Source of the DNA: an uncultured Lachnospiraceae bacterium
Lineage (GTDB): Bacteria; Bacillota; Clostridia; Lachnospirales; Lachnospiraceae
Length of the DNA stretch: 46,896 nt
Direction: 5' to 3'
NCBI GenBank assembly: GCA_910588565.1
Contig: CAJUPF010000018.1
Coordinates: 1 to 46,896, forward strand
A model generated the notes under the pieces. The model did no database searches, had not been told where the DNA came from, and saw nothing but the letters and a program-made list of their open reading frames with translations. Positions 24,988 through 33,263 of this stretch are shown piece after piece; the first letter of the stretch is position 1; each line of letters opens with the position of its first letter. Made by a program: the position numbers and the translations under genes.

Positions 24988-26475
24988 ATGCTTAAGAACT
25001 ATGAAATTCGCAAGTACCAGATGCCGCAGGAGGAGATCAAGGCGCTGATCAAGGAGAAGCGGGAAGAGCTGTTTTGCCAGCAGCAGCTGATTAAGGAGCA
25101 TAAGCTGCCGGTATTTGTTCTGATTGAAGGATGGGGAGCTGCCGGAAAAGGGACATTGATTGGAAACCTGATCAAAGAACTGGATCCCAGATTTTTCCGC
25201 GTCATCAATATGGACGTCCCGGCGGAAAAGAATACGAGAAAGCCGTTTTTATGGCGGTATATGGAGACAATCCCGGAAGCGGGCAAATTCGTATTTTTAG
25301 ATTCCGCCTGGCTGGATGAAACAGCAGAAGATGTTATTAAGAAAAGAATTGATGAAGAAACACTGGAAAAACGAATGCAGCAGATCCGCACCTTTGACCG
25401 TCAGTTAAAAGACAATGGCTATCTGGTTGTGAAACTGTTTTTACAGATTCCAGAGGAAGAACAGAAGAAGCGGCTGGATAAGCTGATGGATACCAAGGAT
25501 ACGAAATGGCGCGTAGCGAAAAAAGATATCCGGCAGATGGAGAAGCGGAAACAGTATGAAGACGTATTTGACCGGATTTTAGAGGCGACCAATACCGGAT
25601 ACGTGCCATGGAATATTGTCGATGCGGTAGATAAAAAGCAGGCGCTGCTTCAGGTGCTGCATATTTTGACCAACCAGATCAACCAGGCAGTGGAGAATTC
25701 TAAAGTACTGCCGGAAATCCTACATAAGGATTATCCACTGTTAAAAATGCCGAAGCTATCGGAAGTTCCGCTGAATCAGGAGATGACGAAAGAGGAATAT
25801 CAGATTCAGCTGAAAACGCTTCAGAAGAAGCTAAAGAAGCTTCACAATAAGATTTACCGGAAAAAAGTGCCGGTGATTATTGCTTATGAAGGCTGGGATG
25901 CCGCAGGAAAGGGCGGGAACATCAAGCGTCTGACGAGCGCGTTAGACCCCAGGGGATTTGAGGTGCATCCGATTGCATCGCCTGAGCCGCATGAAAAGGC
26001 AAGACATTATCTGTGGAGATTCTATCACAGACTGCCGAAGGACGGGCATATCGCGATTTTTGACCGTACCTGGTATGGCAGGGTTATGGTGGAGCGTCTG
26101 GAGGGCTTCTGTTCGGAAAATGACTGGAAACGGGCATATAATGAGATGAATGAATTTGAGAAGGAGCTTTCCGACTGGGGCGCGGTTGTGATTAAGTTTT
26201 GGGTTCATATTGACAAGGATACGCAGCTGGCACGGTTTACAGACAGGCAGAATAATCCGGAGAAGCAGTGGAAGATTACAGAAGAGGACTGGCGCAACCG
26301 GGAGAAATGGGATGTATATGAAGAAGCGATTGATGAGATGATCGCAAAGACTTCTACGGAGAATGCACCATGGTATATTATTCAGTCGAACAATAAGTAT
26401 TATGCAAGGATACAGGCGATACAGATTGTGATTGATGAGATTGAGAAAAAACTTGGGAATAAGCGGCCGCTTTAG
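24988..26475 (+). CDS. pap: Polyphosphate:AMP phosphotransferase (two-domain PPK2)
   Basis: A 495-residue enzyme with two fused PPK2 domains, the Pap type, transferring phosphate from polyphosphate to AMP to give ADP in the cytoplasm. The first domain has EGWGAAGKGT (47-56); the second has EGWDAAGKGGNIKR (from 301) and the Walker B-like IFDRTWYGR (D359-R360). In the first domain the matching place reads FLDSAWLDE (D105-S106), so key residues are lost, in keeping with two-domain Pap enzymes where only the C-terminal half is catalytic. It starts 27 bp after the lipoprotein gene with GGGGAGG upstream. Confidence 0.9.
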   Translation: MLKNYEIRKYQMPQEEIKALIKEKREELFCQQQLIKEHKLPVFVLIEGWGAAGKGTLIGNLIKELDPRFFRVINMDVPAEKNTRKPFLWRYMETIPEAGKFVFLDSAWLDETAEDVIKKRIDEETLEKRMQQIRTFDRQLKDNGYLVVKLFLQIPEEEQKKRLDKLMDTKDTKWRVAKKDIRQMEKRKQYEDVFDRILEATNTGYVPWNIVDAVDKKQALLQVLHILTNQINQAVENSKVLPEILHKDYPLLKMPKLSEVPLNQEMTKEEYQIQLKTLQKKLKKLHNKIYRKKVPVIIAYEGWDAAGKGGNIKRLTSALDPRGFEVHPIASPEPHEKARHYLWRFYHRLPKDGHIAIFDRTWYGRVMVERLEGFCSENDWKRAYNEMNEFEKELSDWGAVVIKFWVHIDKDTQLARFTDRQNNPEKQWKITEEDWRNREKWDVYEEAIDEMIAKTSTENAPWYIIQSNNKYYARIQAIQIVIDEIEKKLGNKRPL

Positions 26476-26555
26476 GCTCACGCTCCCCTTCTGGGGGGTA
26501 TGCCATACGGCAATATAAGGAAAATAAGCGTACCGACGCTTTTAAACAGTCTGCG

Positions 26556-26582
26556 GGCAGAAAGAAATCTGCCTGGCTTTTT
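26556..26582 (+). terminator. Terminator after pap
   Basis: GGCAGA-AAGAAA-TCTGCC (26556-26573) followed by TGGCTTTTT. A weaker AGCG/CGCT hairpin with a short T-run lies just before it. The rest of 26476-26712 holds no gene I can support. Confidence 0.65.
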
Positions 26583-26712
26583 CCTGACGGCCGTTTCGCC
26601 GTTCCTCCATCATCTTACAGTTAGAATCGCAAATATAATATTACATAGTAAATAAAAGGCTGAAATAGAAACGTATTGTAAAACAGGGCTGCAGAAGGAA
26701 GGAGATGAGGAT

Positions 26713-28401
26713 ATGGCAAGACCTGTAGGAATCGGCCATCAGGATTTTGAAACAGTCAGAAGGACAAATAATTTTTATATCGATAAGACCCATTTTATCC
26801 GGGAATGGTGGGAATCCAACGATGAAGTAACGCTGATTGCCCGGCCAAGGAGATTTGGGAAGACGCTGAATATGAGTATGCTGAAAAAGTTTTTTTCTGT
26901 GAACTATGCGGGACGGGAAGAGCTGTTTGAAGGGCTGTCTGTCTGGGAAGATGAGGCTTACCACAGCCTGCGGGGCAGCTATCCCGTTATTTCACTCAGT
27001 TTTGCAAATGTAAAAGAAACCTCTTTTTGGGACGCCCGGAAAAAGATGTGCTATATTATTGAAACGATTTATAACAGGCATGGGTTTTTGCTGGAAGGAG
27101 ATTTGCTGAATGACAGGGAAAAAGAATTTTTCAGAGGCGTGTCTGCAAATATGGAGGACTATGCAGCGGCATCCTCTTTAAGCGCATTATCCGAATACCT
27201 GTATCGTTATTATGGGAAAAAAGTAATTATTCTGCTGGACGAATATGATACGCCGATGCAGGAAGCGTATGTGAATGGATTTTGGGAAGAAATGGTTTCT
27301 TTTATCCGAAATTTGTTTAACTCCACGTTTAAGACCAATCCATATCTGGAACGGGCAGTTTTGACAGGGATTACAAGAATTAGCAAGGAATCTATTTTTT
27401 CAGATTTAAACAATCTGAAAGTTGTGACAACTACATCTGAAGAATATGCTGATTGCTTTGGATTTACAGAGGAAGAAGTCTTTGCCGCATTGGATGAATA
27501 TGGTTTGTCAGATCGGAGGCAGCAGGTAAAAAACTGGTATGACGGTTTTACATTTGGGAAAAAAGAAGATATTTATAATCCATGGTCAATTATTAATTAT
27601 TTGAAGAAGAAACAGATAGCTGCCTACTGGGCGAATACCATCAGCAACAGTCTTGTGGGAAAGCTGATCCGTGAGGGAAGCTCGGAGATTAAGATGACAA
27701 TGGAGCGCCTGCTGCAGGGAGAAATATTCTATACTGTTCTGGATGAACAGATTGTATTCAGCCAGCTGGAGCAGAGCGATGATGCCGTATGGAGCCTGCT
27801 GCTTGCAAGCGGGTATCTGAAGGCGGTGCATTATGAGTTTAATACGCTGCGCAGAAAGGCGGAGTATGGGCTGAAGCTGACAAACATGGAAGTGCGGATG
27901 GTGTTTGAACAGATGATTGAAGGCTGGTTTTCCAGGTGCCGCCGGATCAGTAATGCATTTAACCAGGCATTGCTGGAAGGCGATGTGGAAGGTATGAATG
28001 AATATATGAACAAAGTTGCTGTGTCTGTATTCAGCTGCTTTGATACGGCGGATGATGCGTCAAAAACAGAACCGGAAAAATTTTATCATGGCTTTGTATT
28101 GGGACTGATGATAGATCTTGCGGACAGATATGTGCTGACCTCCAACCGGGAGAGCGGCTTTGGCAGATATGACGTGATGTTAGAGCCAAGGCGGCAGGAA
28201 GATGACGCCATGATACTTGAGTTTAAAGTGTTTTGGCCGAGCCGGGAAAAAAGCCTGCAGGACGCGGTGAAAGCTGCGTTAGAGCAAATCGAACGCATGA
28301 AATATGAGACGGTATTGATTGAAAAAGGAATTTCCCCGGACAGAATCCGAAAATATGGATTAGCTTTTTGCGGGAAACAGGTATTGATAGGCGCATTGTA
28401 A
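26713..28401 (+). CDS. AAA-ATPase-like / PD-(D/E)XK nuclease domain protein
   Basis: A 562-residue protein of the widespread AAA-ATPase_like plus PDDEXK_9 (DUF1703) family. The N-terminal half has the family's DFETVRRTNNFYIDKTHFI, a modified Walker A RPRRFGKTLN (44-53) and Walker B VIILLDEYDTPM; the C-terminal part has a nuclease-like GRYDVMLEP ... AMILEFKV (D then ExK). The family is abundant and multicopy in gut Firmicutes and Bacteroidetes; its function is undetermined, with mobile or defence roles proposed. It has its own ribosome site (GAAGGAAGGAG), sits between two terminators and is probably monocistronic. Confidence 0.85.
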   Translation: MARPVGIGHQDFETVRRTNNFYIDKTHFIREWWESNDEVTLIARPRRFGKTLNMSMLKKFFSVNYAGREELFEGLSVWEDEAYHSLRGSYPVISLSFANVKETSFWDARKKMCYIIETIYNRHGFLLEGDLLNDREKEFFRGVSANMEDYAAASSLSALSEYLYRYYGKKVIILLDEYDTPMQEAYVNGFWEEMVSFIRNLFNSTFKTNPYLERAVLTGITRISKESIFSDLNNLKVVTTTSEEYADCFGFTEEEVFAALDEYGLSDRRQQVKNWYDGFTFGKKEDIYNPWSIINYLKKKQIAAYWANTISNSLVGKLIREGSSEIKMTMERLLQGEIFYTVLDEQIVFSQLEQSDDAVWSLLLASGYLKAVHYEFNTLRRKAEYGLKLTNMEVRMVFEQMIEGWFSRCRRISNAFNQALLEGDVEGMNEYMNKVAVSVFSCFDTADDASKTEPEKFYHGFVLGLMIDLADRYVLTSNRESGFGRYDVMLEPRRQEDDAMILEFKVFWPSREKSLQDAVKAALEQIERMKYETVLIEKGISPDRIRKYGLAFCGKQVLIGAL

Positions 28402-28434
28402 ACGCTTATGATAAAACTTATAAACGAATGGTTT

Positions 28435-28476
28435 CGGGAAATAGTCCGTATATCGGATATTTCCCGGTATTTTTTA
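28435..28476 (+). terminator. Terminator before the fatty-acid operon
   Basis: CGGGAAAT and ATTTCCCG (28435-28442 and 28459-28466) with an inner TCCG/CGGA pairing make a long stem with one bulge, followed by GTATTTTTTA. It isolates the fatty-acid operon from the upstream gene. Confidence 0.8.
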
Positions 28477-28488
28477 TACGAAAAGCGG

Positions 28489-28517
28489 TTGACAAATCCT
28501 TCCATCTGTACTATACT
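28489..28517 (+). promoter_or_regulatory. Promoter of the fatty-acid synthesis operon
   Basis: TTGACA (28489-28494), 17 bp, TATACT (28512-28517). This is near consensus. The predicted start at about 28524 is directly followed by the palindromic operator. Confidence 0.85.
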
Positions 28518-28530
28518 TTGCCCGTAAAAT

Positions 28531-28563
28531 AGTTTGATAATCAAAATATTTGATTGTCAAACT
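28531..28563 (+). promoter_or_regulatory. FabT-like operator palindrome
   Basis: A 33-bp near-perfect palindrome built from two half-sites, AGTTTGATAATCAAA and TTTGATTGTCAAACT, separated by a few A/T. Each half resembles the FabT site of Firmicutes (TTTGA..NTCAAA). It overlaps the transcription start region, so a bound repressor would block initiation. The MarR protein ending this operon is the obvious candidate ligand. Confidence 0.8.
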
Positions 28564-28613
28564 AAACTGACAAAAAACCACACAAATTTTTCAAAATCAA
28601 AAGGAGAACAGAT

Positions 28614-28847
28614 ATGTTAGAGAAATTAAAAGAGATTATTGCAGAGCAGTTAAGCGTAAACGAGGATGAAATTAAGGCGGAAAGCAATTTTAAAGACGAT
28701 CTTGGCGCGGATTCCCTGGATTTATTTGAGCTGGTGATGAGCCTTGAGGAAGAATATGACGTAGAGATTCCTTCTGAGGATCTGGAAAAAATTGCAACTG
28801 TAAATGATGTTATGGAATATTTAAAAGCAAAAGGCGTGGAAGTATAA
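28614..28847 (+). CDS. acpP: Acyl carrier protein
   Basis: A 77-residue acidic acyl carrier protein that shuttles fatty-acid intermediates as phosphopantetheine thioesters. The attachment serine is S34 in the GADSLDLFELVM motif. Typical length and start MLEKLKEIIAEQL. AAGGAG precedes the ATG by seven bases. It is the first gene of the operon and lies one base before fabK. Confidence 0.97.
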   Translation: MLEKLKEIIAEQLSVNEDEIKAESNFKDDLGADSLDLFELVMSLEEEYDVEIPSEDLEKIATVNDVMEYLKAKGVEV

Positions 28848-28848
28848 C

Positions 28849-29790
28849 ATGAAAACAGAAATTACGGAATTACTTGGGATTGAATACCCGGTGATCCAGG
28901 GCGGTATGGCATGGGTGGCGGAATACCATCTGGCAGCGGCAGTGTCTGAAGCGGGCGGACTTGGCCTGATCGGAGCCGCCAGCGCCCCGCCTGAGATTGT
29001 CCGGGAACAGATCCGTAAAGTAAAGGAACTGACAGAGAAACCGTTTGGCGTAAATGTGATGTTAATGAATCCCAACGCGGCTGAGGTGGCTCAGGTTGTT
29101 GTGGAAGAAGGCGTGAAAGTCGTTACTACGGGAGCCGGCAATCCGGCGAAGTTTATGGAACTGTGGAAACAAGCCGGAGTAAAGGTGATTCCGGTTGTCG
29201 CAAGCGTAGCCATGGCAAAGATAATGGAAAAATCGGGCGCGGACGCCGTAGTGGCGGAAGGAACGGAATCCGGCGGGCATATTGGTGCTGCGACGACGAT
29301 GACGCTGGTTCCGCAGGTTGTGGACGCGGTGAACATTCCGGTTATCGCAGCAGGCGGAATCGCGGACGGCAGGGGCGTTGCGGCAGCATTTATGCTGGGC
29401 GCCAAAGCAGTACAGATGGGAACCCGGTTTGTAGTTGCAAAAGAATCGATTGTACATGCCAATTACAAAGAACGGGTGATCAAAGCAAAAGATATCGATT
29501 CTGAAGTAACCGGAAGAAGTACCGGACATCCGATCCGGGTACTCCGCAATAAGATGACGCGGGAATATCTGAAGATGGAAGCAGATGGCGTGCCATTTGA
29601 AGAATTGGAGCGTCTGACATTAGGTTCCCTGCGCAAAGCGGTTATGGAGGGCGACGTGGTAAACGGCAGCCTGATGGCAGGACAGAGTGCAGGAATGGTG
29701 AAAAAGGAACAGAGCTGCAGGGAAATCATAGAGGAGATTATGCAGGAAGCAGACGCGTTATTCTCCCGCGGAAATCCGGCGGCAGTATAG
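28849..29790 (+). CDS. fabK: Enoyl-ACP reductase II, FMN-dependent
   Basis: A 313-residue FabK, the flavin-dependent enoyl-ACP reductase used by many Firmicutes in place of FabI. TIM-barrel landmarks are IEYPVIQGGMAWVAE, GGLGLIGAASAP, PFGVNVML, AEGTESGGHIG and IAAGGIADGRGVAAAFMLGA with VQMGTRF. No FabI or FabL gene is in this window, so the host is expected to be insensitive to triclosan through this enzyme if it is the only reductase. It starts one base after acpP. Confidence 0.93.
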   Translation: MKTEITELLGIEYPVIQGGMAWVAEYHLAAAVSEAGGLGLIGAASAPPEIVREQIRKVKELTEKPFGVNVMLMNPNAAEVAQVVVEEGVKVVTTGAGNPAKFMELWKQAGVKVIPVVASVAMAKIMEKSGADAVVAEGTESGGHIGAATTMTLVPQVVDAVNIPVIAAGGIADGRGVAAAFMLGAKAVQMGTRFVVAKESIVHANYKERVIKAKDIDSEVTGRSTGHPIRVLRNKMTREYLKMEADGVPFEELERLTLGSLRKAVMEGDVVNGSLMAGQSAGMVKKEQSCREIIEEIMQEADALFSRGNPAAV

Positions 29791-29884
29791 ATAAGTCTGT
29801 GCATTATTGTACAGCTATCCAAGAAACAGAATCCGGAAGCATTCATAACAGATCACGATAATCTGGTTTAAGAAAGGACAGGAC

Positions 29885-30799
29885 ATGGGCAAGCTTGTAT
29901 TTATGTTCCCTGGACAGGGATCACAATATGTGGGAATGGGAAAGGAGTTTTACGATTCCATTCCGGTATGCAGGGAAGTATATGATTTGGCAGGAGACGC
30001 TGCGGGGCTTAATGTGGCAAAACTTTGTTTTGAGGAGAATGAGGAGATTCATATTACAGAATATACGCAGATTGCAATGCTGGCGACGGAAGCGGCTATT
30101 TTTGCGGCATTAAAAGAGAAAGGCATTCAGCCGGACGTTACCGCGGGTTTAAGCCTTGGAGAATATGGCGCGTTAATTGCTTCTGGCGTTATGAGTATGC
30201 GGGATGCTTTTGCAGTAATTCGGAAAAGAGGCATTTATATGCAGAATGCGGTTCCAACCGGCGGGGCTATGAGCGCTGTCCTGGGACTGGAGGCTGCCGC
30301 AATTGAACAGATCTGTGAAGAGACAGACGGCATGGTATCCATTGCCAACTATAATTGTCCGGGCCAGATTGTGATTACCGGAGAACAAGCAGCCGTAGAC
30401 GCAGCCGGTACGGCCTTGAAGGAAGCGGGCGCAAAACGGATTGTCCCGCTTAAGGTAAGCGGTCCTTTTCATTCAAAGATGCTGTCACATGCAGGGGAGC
30501 AGCTTGGCGAGGCATTGCAGGATGTAGCGATTGCAGAGACTTTTATTCCCTATGTGGCAAATGTAACAGCAGATTATGTTACGGACGCTTCCGATGTAAA
30601 GCCGCTGTTAGAACGCCAGGTAGCATCCAGTGTCCGCTGGCAGCAGACAATAGAACGGCTGATCGCAGACGGCGCGGATACGTTTGTGGAAATCGGGCCA
30701 GGGAAAACGCTGAGTGGATTTATGCGTAAAATTGATCGGAGTGTAACCGTGTACAACATCGATAAGATGGAGGATTTTGAGAAATATGTTAACAGATAA
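29885..30799 (+). CDS. fabD: Malonyl-CoA:ACP transacylase
   Basis: A 304-residue FabD that moves malonyl from CoA to ACP. The opening FMFPGQGSQYVGMG is the family signature, the nucleophile is S90 in GLSLGEYGAL (the common GHSLG with Leu for His) and the catalytic partner is H196 in SGPFHSKML. It follows fabK after a 94-bp gap with no obvious terminator and overlaps the 5' end of fabG. Confidence 0.95.
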   Translation: MGKLVFMFPGQGSQYVGMGKEFYDSIPVCREVYDLAGDAAGLNVAKLCFEENEEIHITEYTQIAMLATEAAIFAALKEKGIQPDVTAGLSLGEYGALIASGVMSMRDAFAVIRKRGIYMQNAVPTGGAMSAVLGLEAAAIEQICEETDGMVSIANYNCPGQIVITGEQAAVDAAGTALKEAGAKRIVPLKVSGPFHSKMLSHAGEQLGEALQDVAIAETFIPYVANVTADYVTDASDVKPLLERQVASSVRWQQTIERLIADGADTFVEIGPGKTLSGFMRKIDRSVTVYNIDKMEDFEKYVNR

Positions 30800-31526
30800 A
30801 ATTGCGCTTATCACCGGTGCAAGCCGCGGCATTGGCGCACAGATTGCCAAATCCTTTGCAAGGGAAGGCGCAACAGTGATTATCAACTATAACGGTTCCA
30901 AAGAAAAAGCACAGGCAGTGGCAGAAGAAATTCAGGCTGACGGCGGAACAGCGGAACTTTACCAGTGCAGTGTGGCCGACTATACCGCCTGTGGGGAAAT
31001 GATAAAAGAACTGATAAAAAAATACGGACGGATTGATATTCTTGTAAATAATGCGGGGATTACCAGAGACGGCCTTCTGATGAAGATGTCAGAGGAAGAT
31101 TTTGACGCGGTAATCGAGACGAATTTAAAAGGTGCGTTCCATACCATCCGCCATGCGTCCCGTTATTTTTTAAAACAAAAAAGCGGCAAGATCATCAATA
31201 TATCTTCCGTTTCCGGTATTCTGGGGAATGCGGGACAGGCGAATTATTCCGCAAGCAAAGCCGGGGTAATCGGGCTGACGAAGAGTGTGGCAAGAGAATT
31301 AGCCTCCAGAGGCATACAGGCCAATGCCATTGCGCCGGGATTTATCGCGACGGATATGACAGATGCGATGAGCCAGGAAGCAAAGGAGAAGCTGGCGGAG
31401 TCCATTCCGCAAAAACGGATTGGCGCGCCGGAAGATATTGCTGAAATGGCAGTATTTTTAGCTTCTTCCAAATCAGACTATATTACCGGACAGGTATTTG
31501 CCGTAGACGGCGGTATGTCGATGTAG
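30786..31526 (+). CDS. fabG: 3-oxoacyl-ACP reductase
   Basis: A 246-residue short-chain dehydrogenase, NADPH-dependent, reducing 3-oxoacyl-ACP. The cofactor loop GASRGIG (11-17), NNAG (88-91) and the catalytic S140 and Y154-xxx-K158 are all present. I chose the ATG at 30786 (GGAGG at 30769-30773), which gives the normal MLTDKIALITGAS start; an in-frame TTG at 30777 is also possible. It overlaps fabD by 14 bp. Confidence 0.95.
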   Translation: MLTDKIALITGASRGIGAQIAKSFAREGATVIINYNGSKEKAQAVAEEIQADGGTAELYQCSVADYTACGEMIKELIKKYGRIDILVNNAGITRDGLLMKMSEEDFDAVIETNLKGAFHTIRHASRYFLKQKSGKIINISSVSGILGNAGQANYSASKAGVIGLTKSVARELASRGIQANAIAPGFIATDMTDAMSQEAKEKLAESIPQKRIGAPEDIAEMAVFLASSKSDYITGQVFAVDGGMSM

Positions 31527-31577
31527 GTAACAGTGAAGGTATCTGAACTGTTATATAGATAGGAAAGCGAGGATATT

Positions 31578-32813
31578 ATGGGCAGAAGAGTTGTTGTAAC
31601 AGGAATGGGCGCGATTACCCCGATTGGACTGAGCGTAGAGGAGTTCTGGCAGTCTGTAAAAGAGGGCAAAACCGGGTTTGCGCCGATTACTAAATTTGAC
31701 GCGTCGGATTTTAAATGTCATATTGCAGCGGAAGTAAAGGGATTTGAAGGAAAAAATTATATGGACCCCAAAACCGCAAAGCGTATGGAGTTATTTTCCC
31801 AGTTTGCAGTAGCAGCTGCCAAGGAAGCCATAGAAGATTCCGGTATTGATCTGGAGCAGGAAGATCCGTACCGTGTCGGCTGTGCCATTGGAAGCGGCAT
31901 TGGAAGCCTGCAGGCAATGGAGCGCGAACATAAAAAATTACTGGAAAAGGGGCCAAACCGTATTAACCCTCTGTTTGTCCCGATGATGATTTCCAATATG
32001 GCAGCAGGAAATGTTTCCATTCAATTTGGCTTAAAAGGAAAAAGCATTAACTTAGTGACAGCCTGTGCAACCGGAACCAATACCATTGGGGAAGCGTTCC
32101 GTGCCATTCAGTACGGAGAAGCGGATGTTATGGCGGCAGGAGGAACAGAGGCCAGTGTATCACCAATTGGAATTGCAGGATTTACGGCATTAACGGCATT
32201 ATCTACGGTGGATGATCCGGAAAAATGTTCTCTTCCATTTGATAAAAACAGAAGCGGTTTTGTAATGGGCGAAGGATCCTGCGTTGTAATTTTGGAAGAA
32301 TTGGAACATGCAAAGGCAAGGAACGCGCATATTTATGCAGAGGTCGTAGGTTATGGCTGTTCTTCTGACGCATATCATATCACATCACCGGAAGAGAGCG
32401 GCGCCGGAGCGGCAAGGGCGATGACGAACGCCATCGAAGATGCAGGCATTCAGCCGGAGGATGTGTTCTATATCAATGCCCATGGCACCGGAACCCATCA
32501 CAATGATTTGTTTGAAACAAGAGCAATTAAACTGGCGTTTGGCAGTCATGCGGAGAAATTAAAGATCAATTCTACAAAATCCATGGTAGGCCATCTGTTA
32601 GGGGCAGCAGGCGCAATTGAATTTGTGACCTGTGTCAAGGAGTTGCAAGAAGGTTATCTGCACCGTACGGTAGGTTATACGACTCCGGATGAAGAGATTG
32701 ATCTGGATTACTGCAAAGAGCCTGTGACAGGCGAATTTGAATATGCACTGAGCAATTCCCTGGGATTTGGAGGGCATAATGCAAGCCTTCTGATTGCAAA
32801 GTACAGGGGATAG
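31578..32813 (+). CDS. fabF: Beta-ketoacyl-ACP synthase II
   Basis: A 411-residue condensing enzyme elongating acyl-ACP with malonyl-ACP. The catalytic triad Cys-His-His is complete: C163 in VTACATGTNTIGEA, H302 in INAHGTGT and H339 in SMVGHLLGAAG. In related operons accB follows fabF; here fabZ comes 9 bp later instead. Confidence 0.95.
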   Translation: MGRRVVVTGMGAITPIGLSVEEFWQSVKEGKTGFAPITKFDASDFKCHIAAEVKGFEGKNYMDPKTAKRMELFSQFAVAAAKEAIEDSGIDLEQEDPYRVGCAIGSGIGSLQAMEREHKKLLEKGPNRINPLFVPMMISNMAAGNVSIQFGLKGKSINLVTACATGTNTIGEAFRAIQYGEADVMAAGGTEASVSPIGIAGFTALTALSTVDDPEKCSLPFDKNRSGFVMGEGSCVVILEELEHAKARNAHIYAEVVGYGCSSDAYHITSPEESGAGAARAMTNAIEDAGIQPEDVFYINAHGTGTHHNDLFETRAIKLAFGSHAEKLKINSTKSMVGHLLGAAGAIEFVTCVKELQEGYLHRTVGYTTPDEEIDLDYCKEPVTGEFEYALSNSLGFGGHNASLLIAKYRG

Positions 32814-32822
32814 GAGGAACAG

Positions 32823-33260
32823 ATGCCATTATTAACAACTAAACAGATTATGGAAATCATACCTCACCGTCAGCCGTTTTTGCTGATTGATACAATAGAA
32901 GAATTAGAGCCTGGCATAAAAGCGGTAGCGGTTAAAAATGTCAGCTACAACGAACCGTATTTTGCTGGACATTTTCCGAATGAACCGGTGATGCCGGGCG
33001 TATTGATTATAGAGGCAATGGCGCAGGCCGGAGCTGTGGCAATTTTAAGCAGGCCGGAGCATAAAGGCAAAACCGCTTATTTTGCCGGCATAAACGGCGC
33101 TAAATTTAAGAAAAAAGTCCTGCCGGGAGATGTATTGACCTTGGAACTTGAGATTATTAAAGAAAAAGGCCCGATTGGAATTGGAAAAGGGACTGCAAAG
33201 GTCAATGGAACACTTGCAGCTTCCGCAGAACTTACATTTGCAATTGGAAATGGGGAATAG
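32823..33260 (+). CDS. fabZ: 3-hydroxyacyl-ACP dehydratase
   Basis: A 145-residue hot-dog-fold dehydratase. The catalytic pair is H50 in YFAGHFPNEPVMPGV and E64 in IIEAMAQAGA. Typical start MPLLTTKQIMEIIPHRQPFLLID. GGAGGA lies just before the ATG; the next gene starts three bases after the stop. Confidence 0.95.
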   Translation: MPLLTTKQIMEIIPHRQPFLLIDTIEELEPGIKAVAVKNVSYNEPYFAGHFPNEPVMPGVLIIEAMAQAGAVAILSRPEHKGKTAYFAGINGAKFKKKVLPGDVLTLELEIIKEKGPIGIGKGTAKVNGTLAASAELTFAIGNGE

Positions 33261-33263
33261 AAT

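Noticed and set aside
26476..26712. tRNA or riboswitch in the pap to AAA-ATPase gap
   Set aside because: Only terminator-like hairpins are seen. No cloverleaf or known riboswitch core could be drawn.
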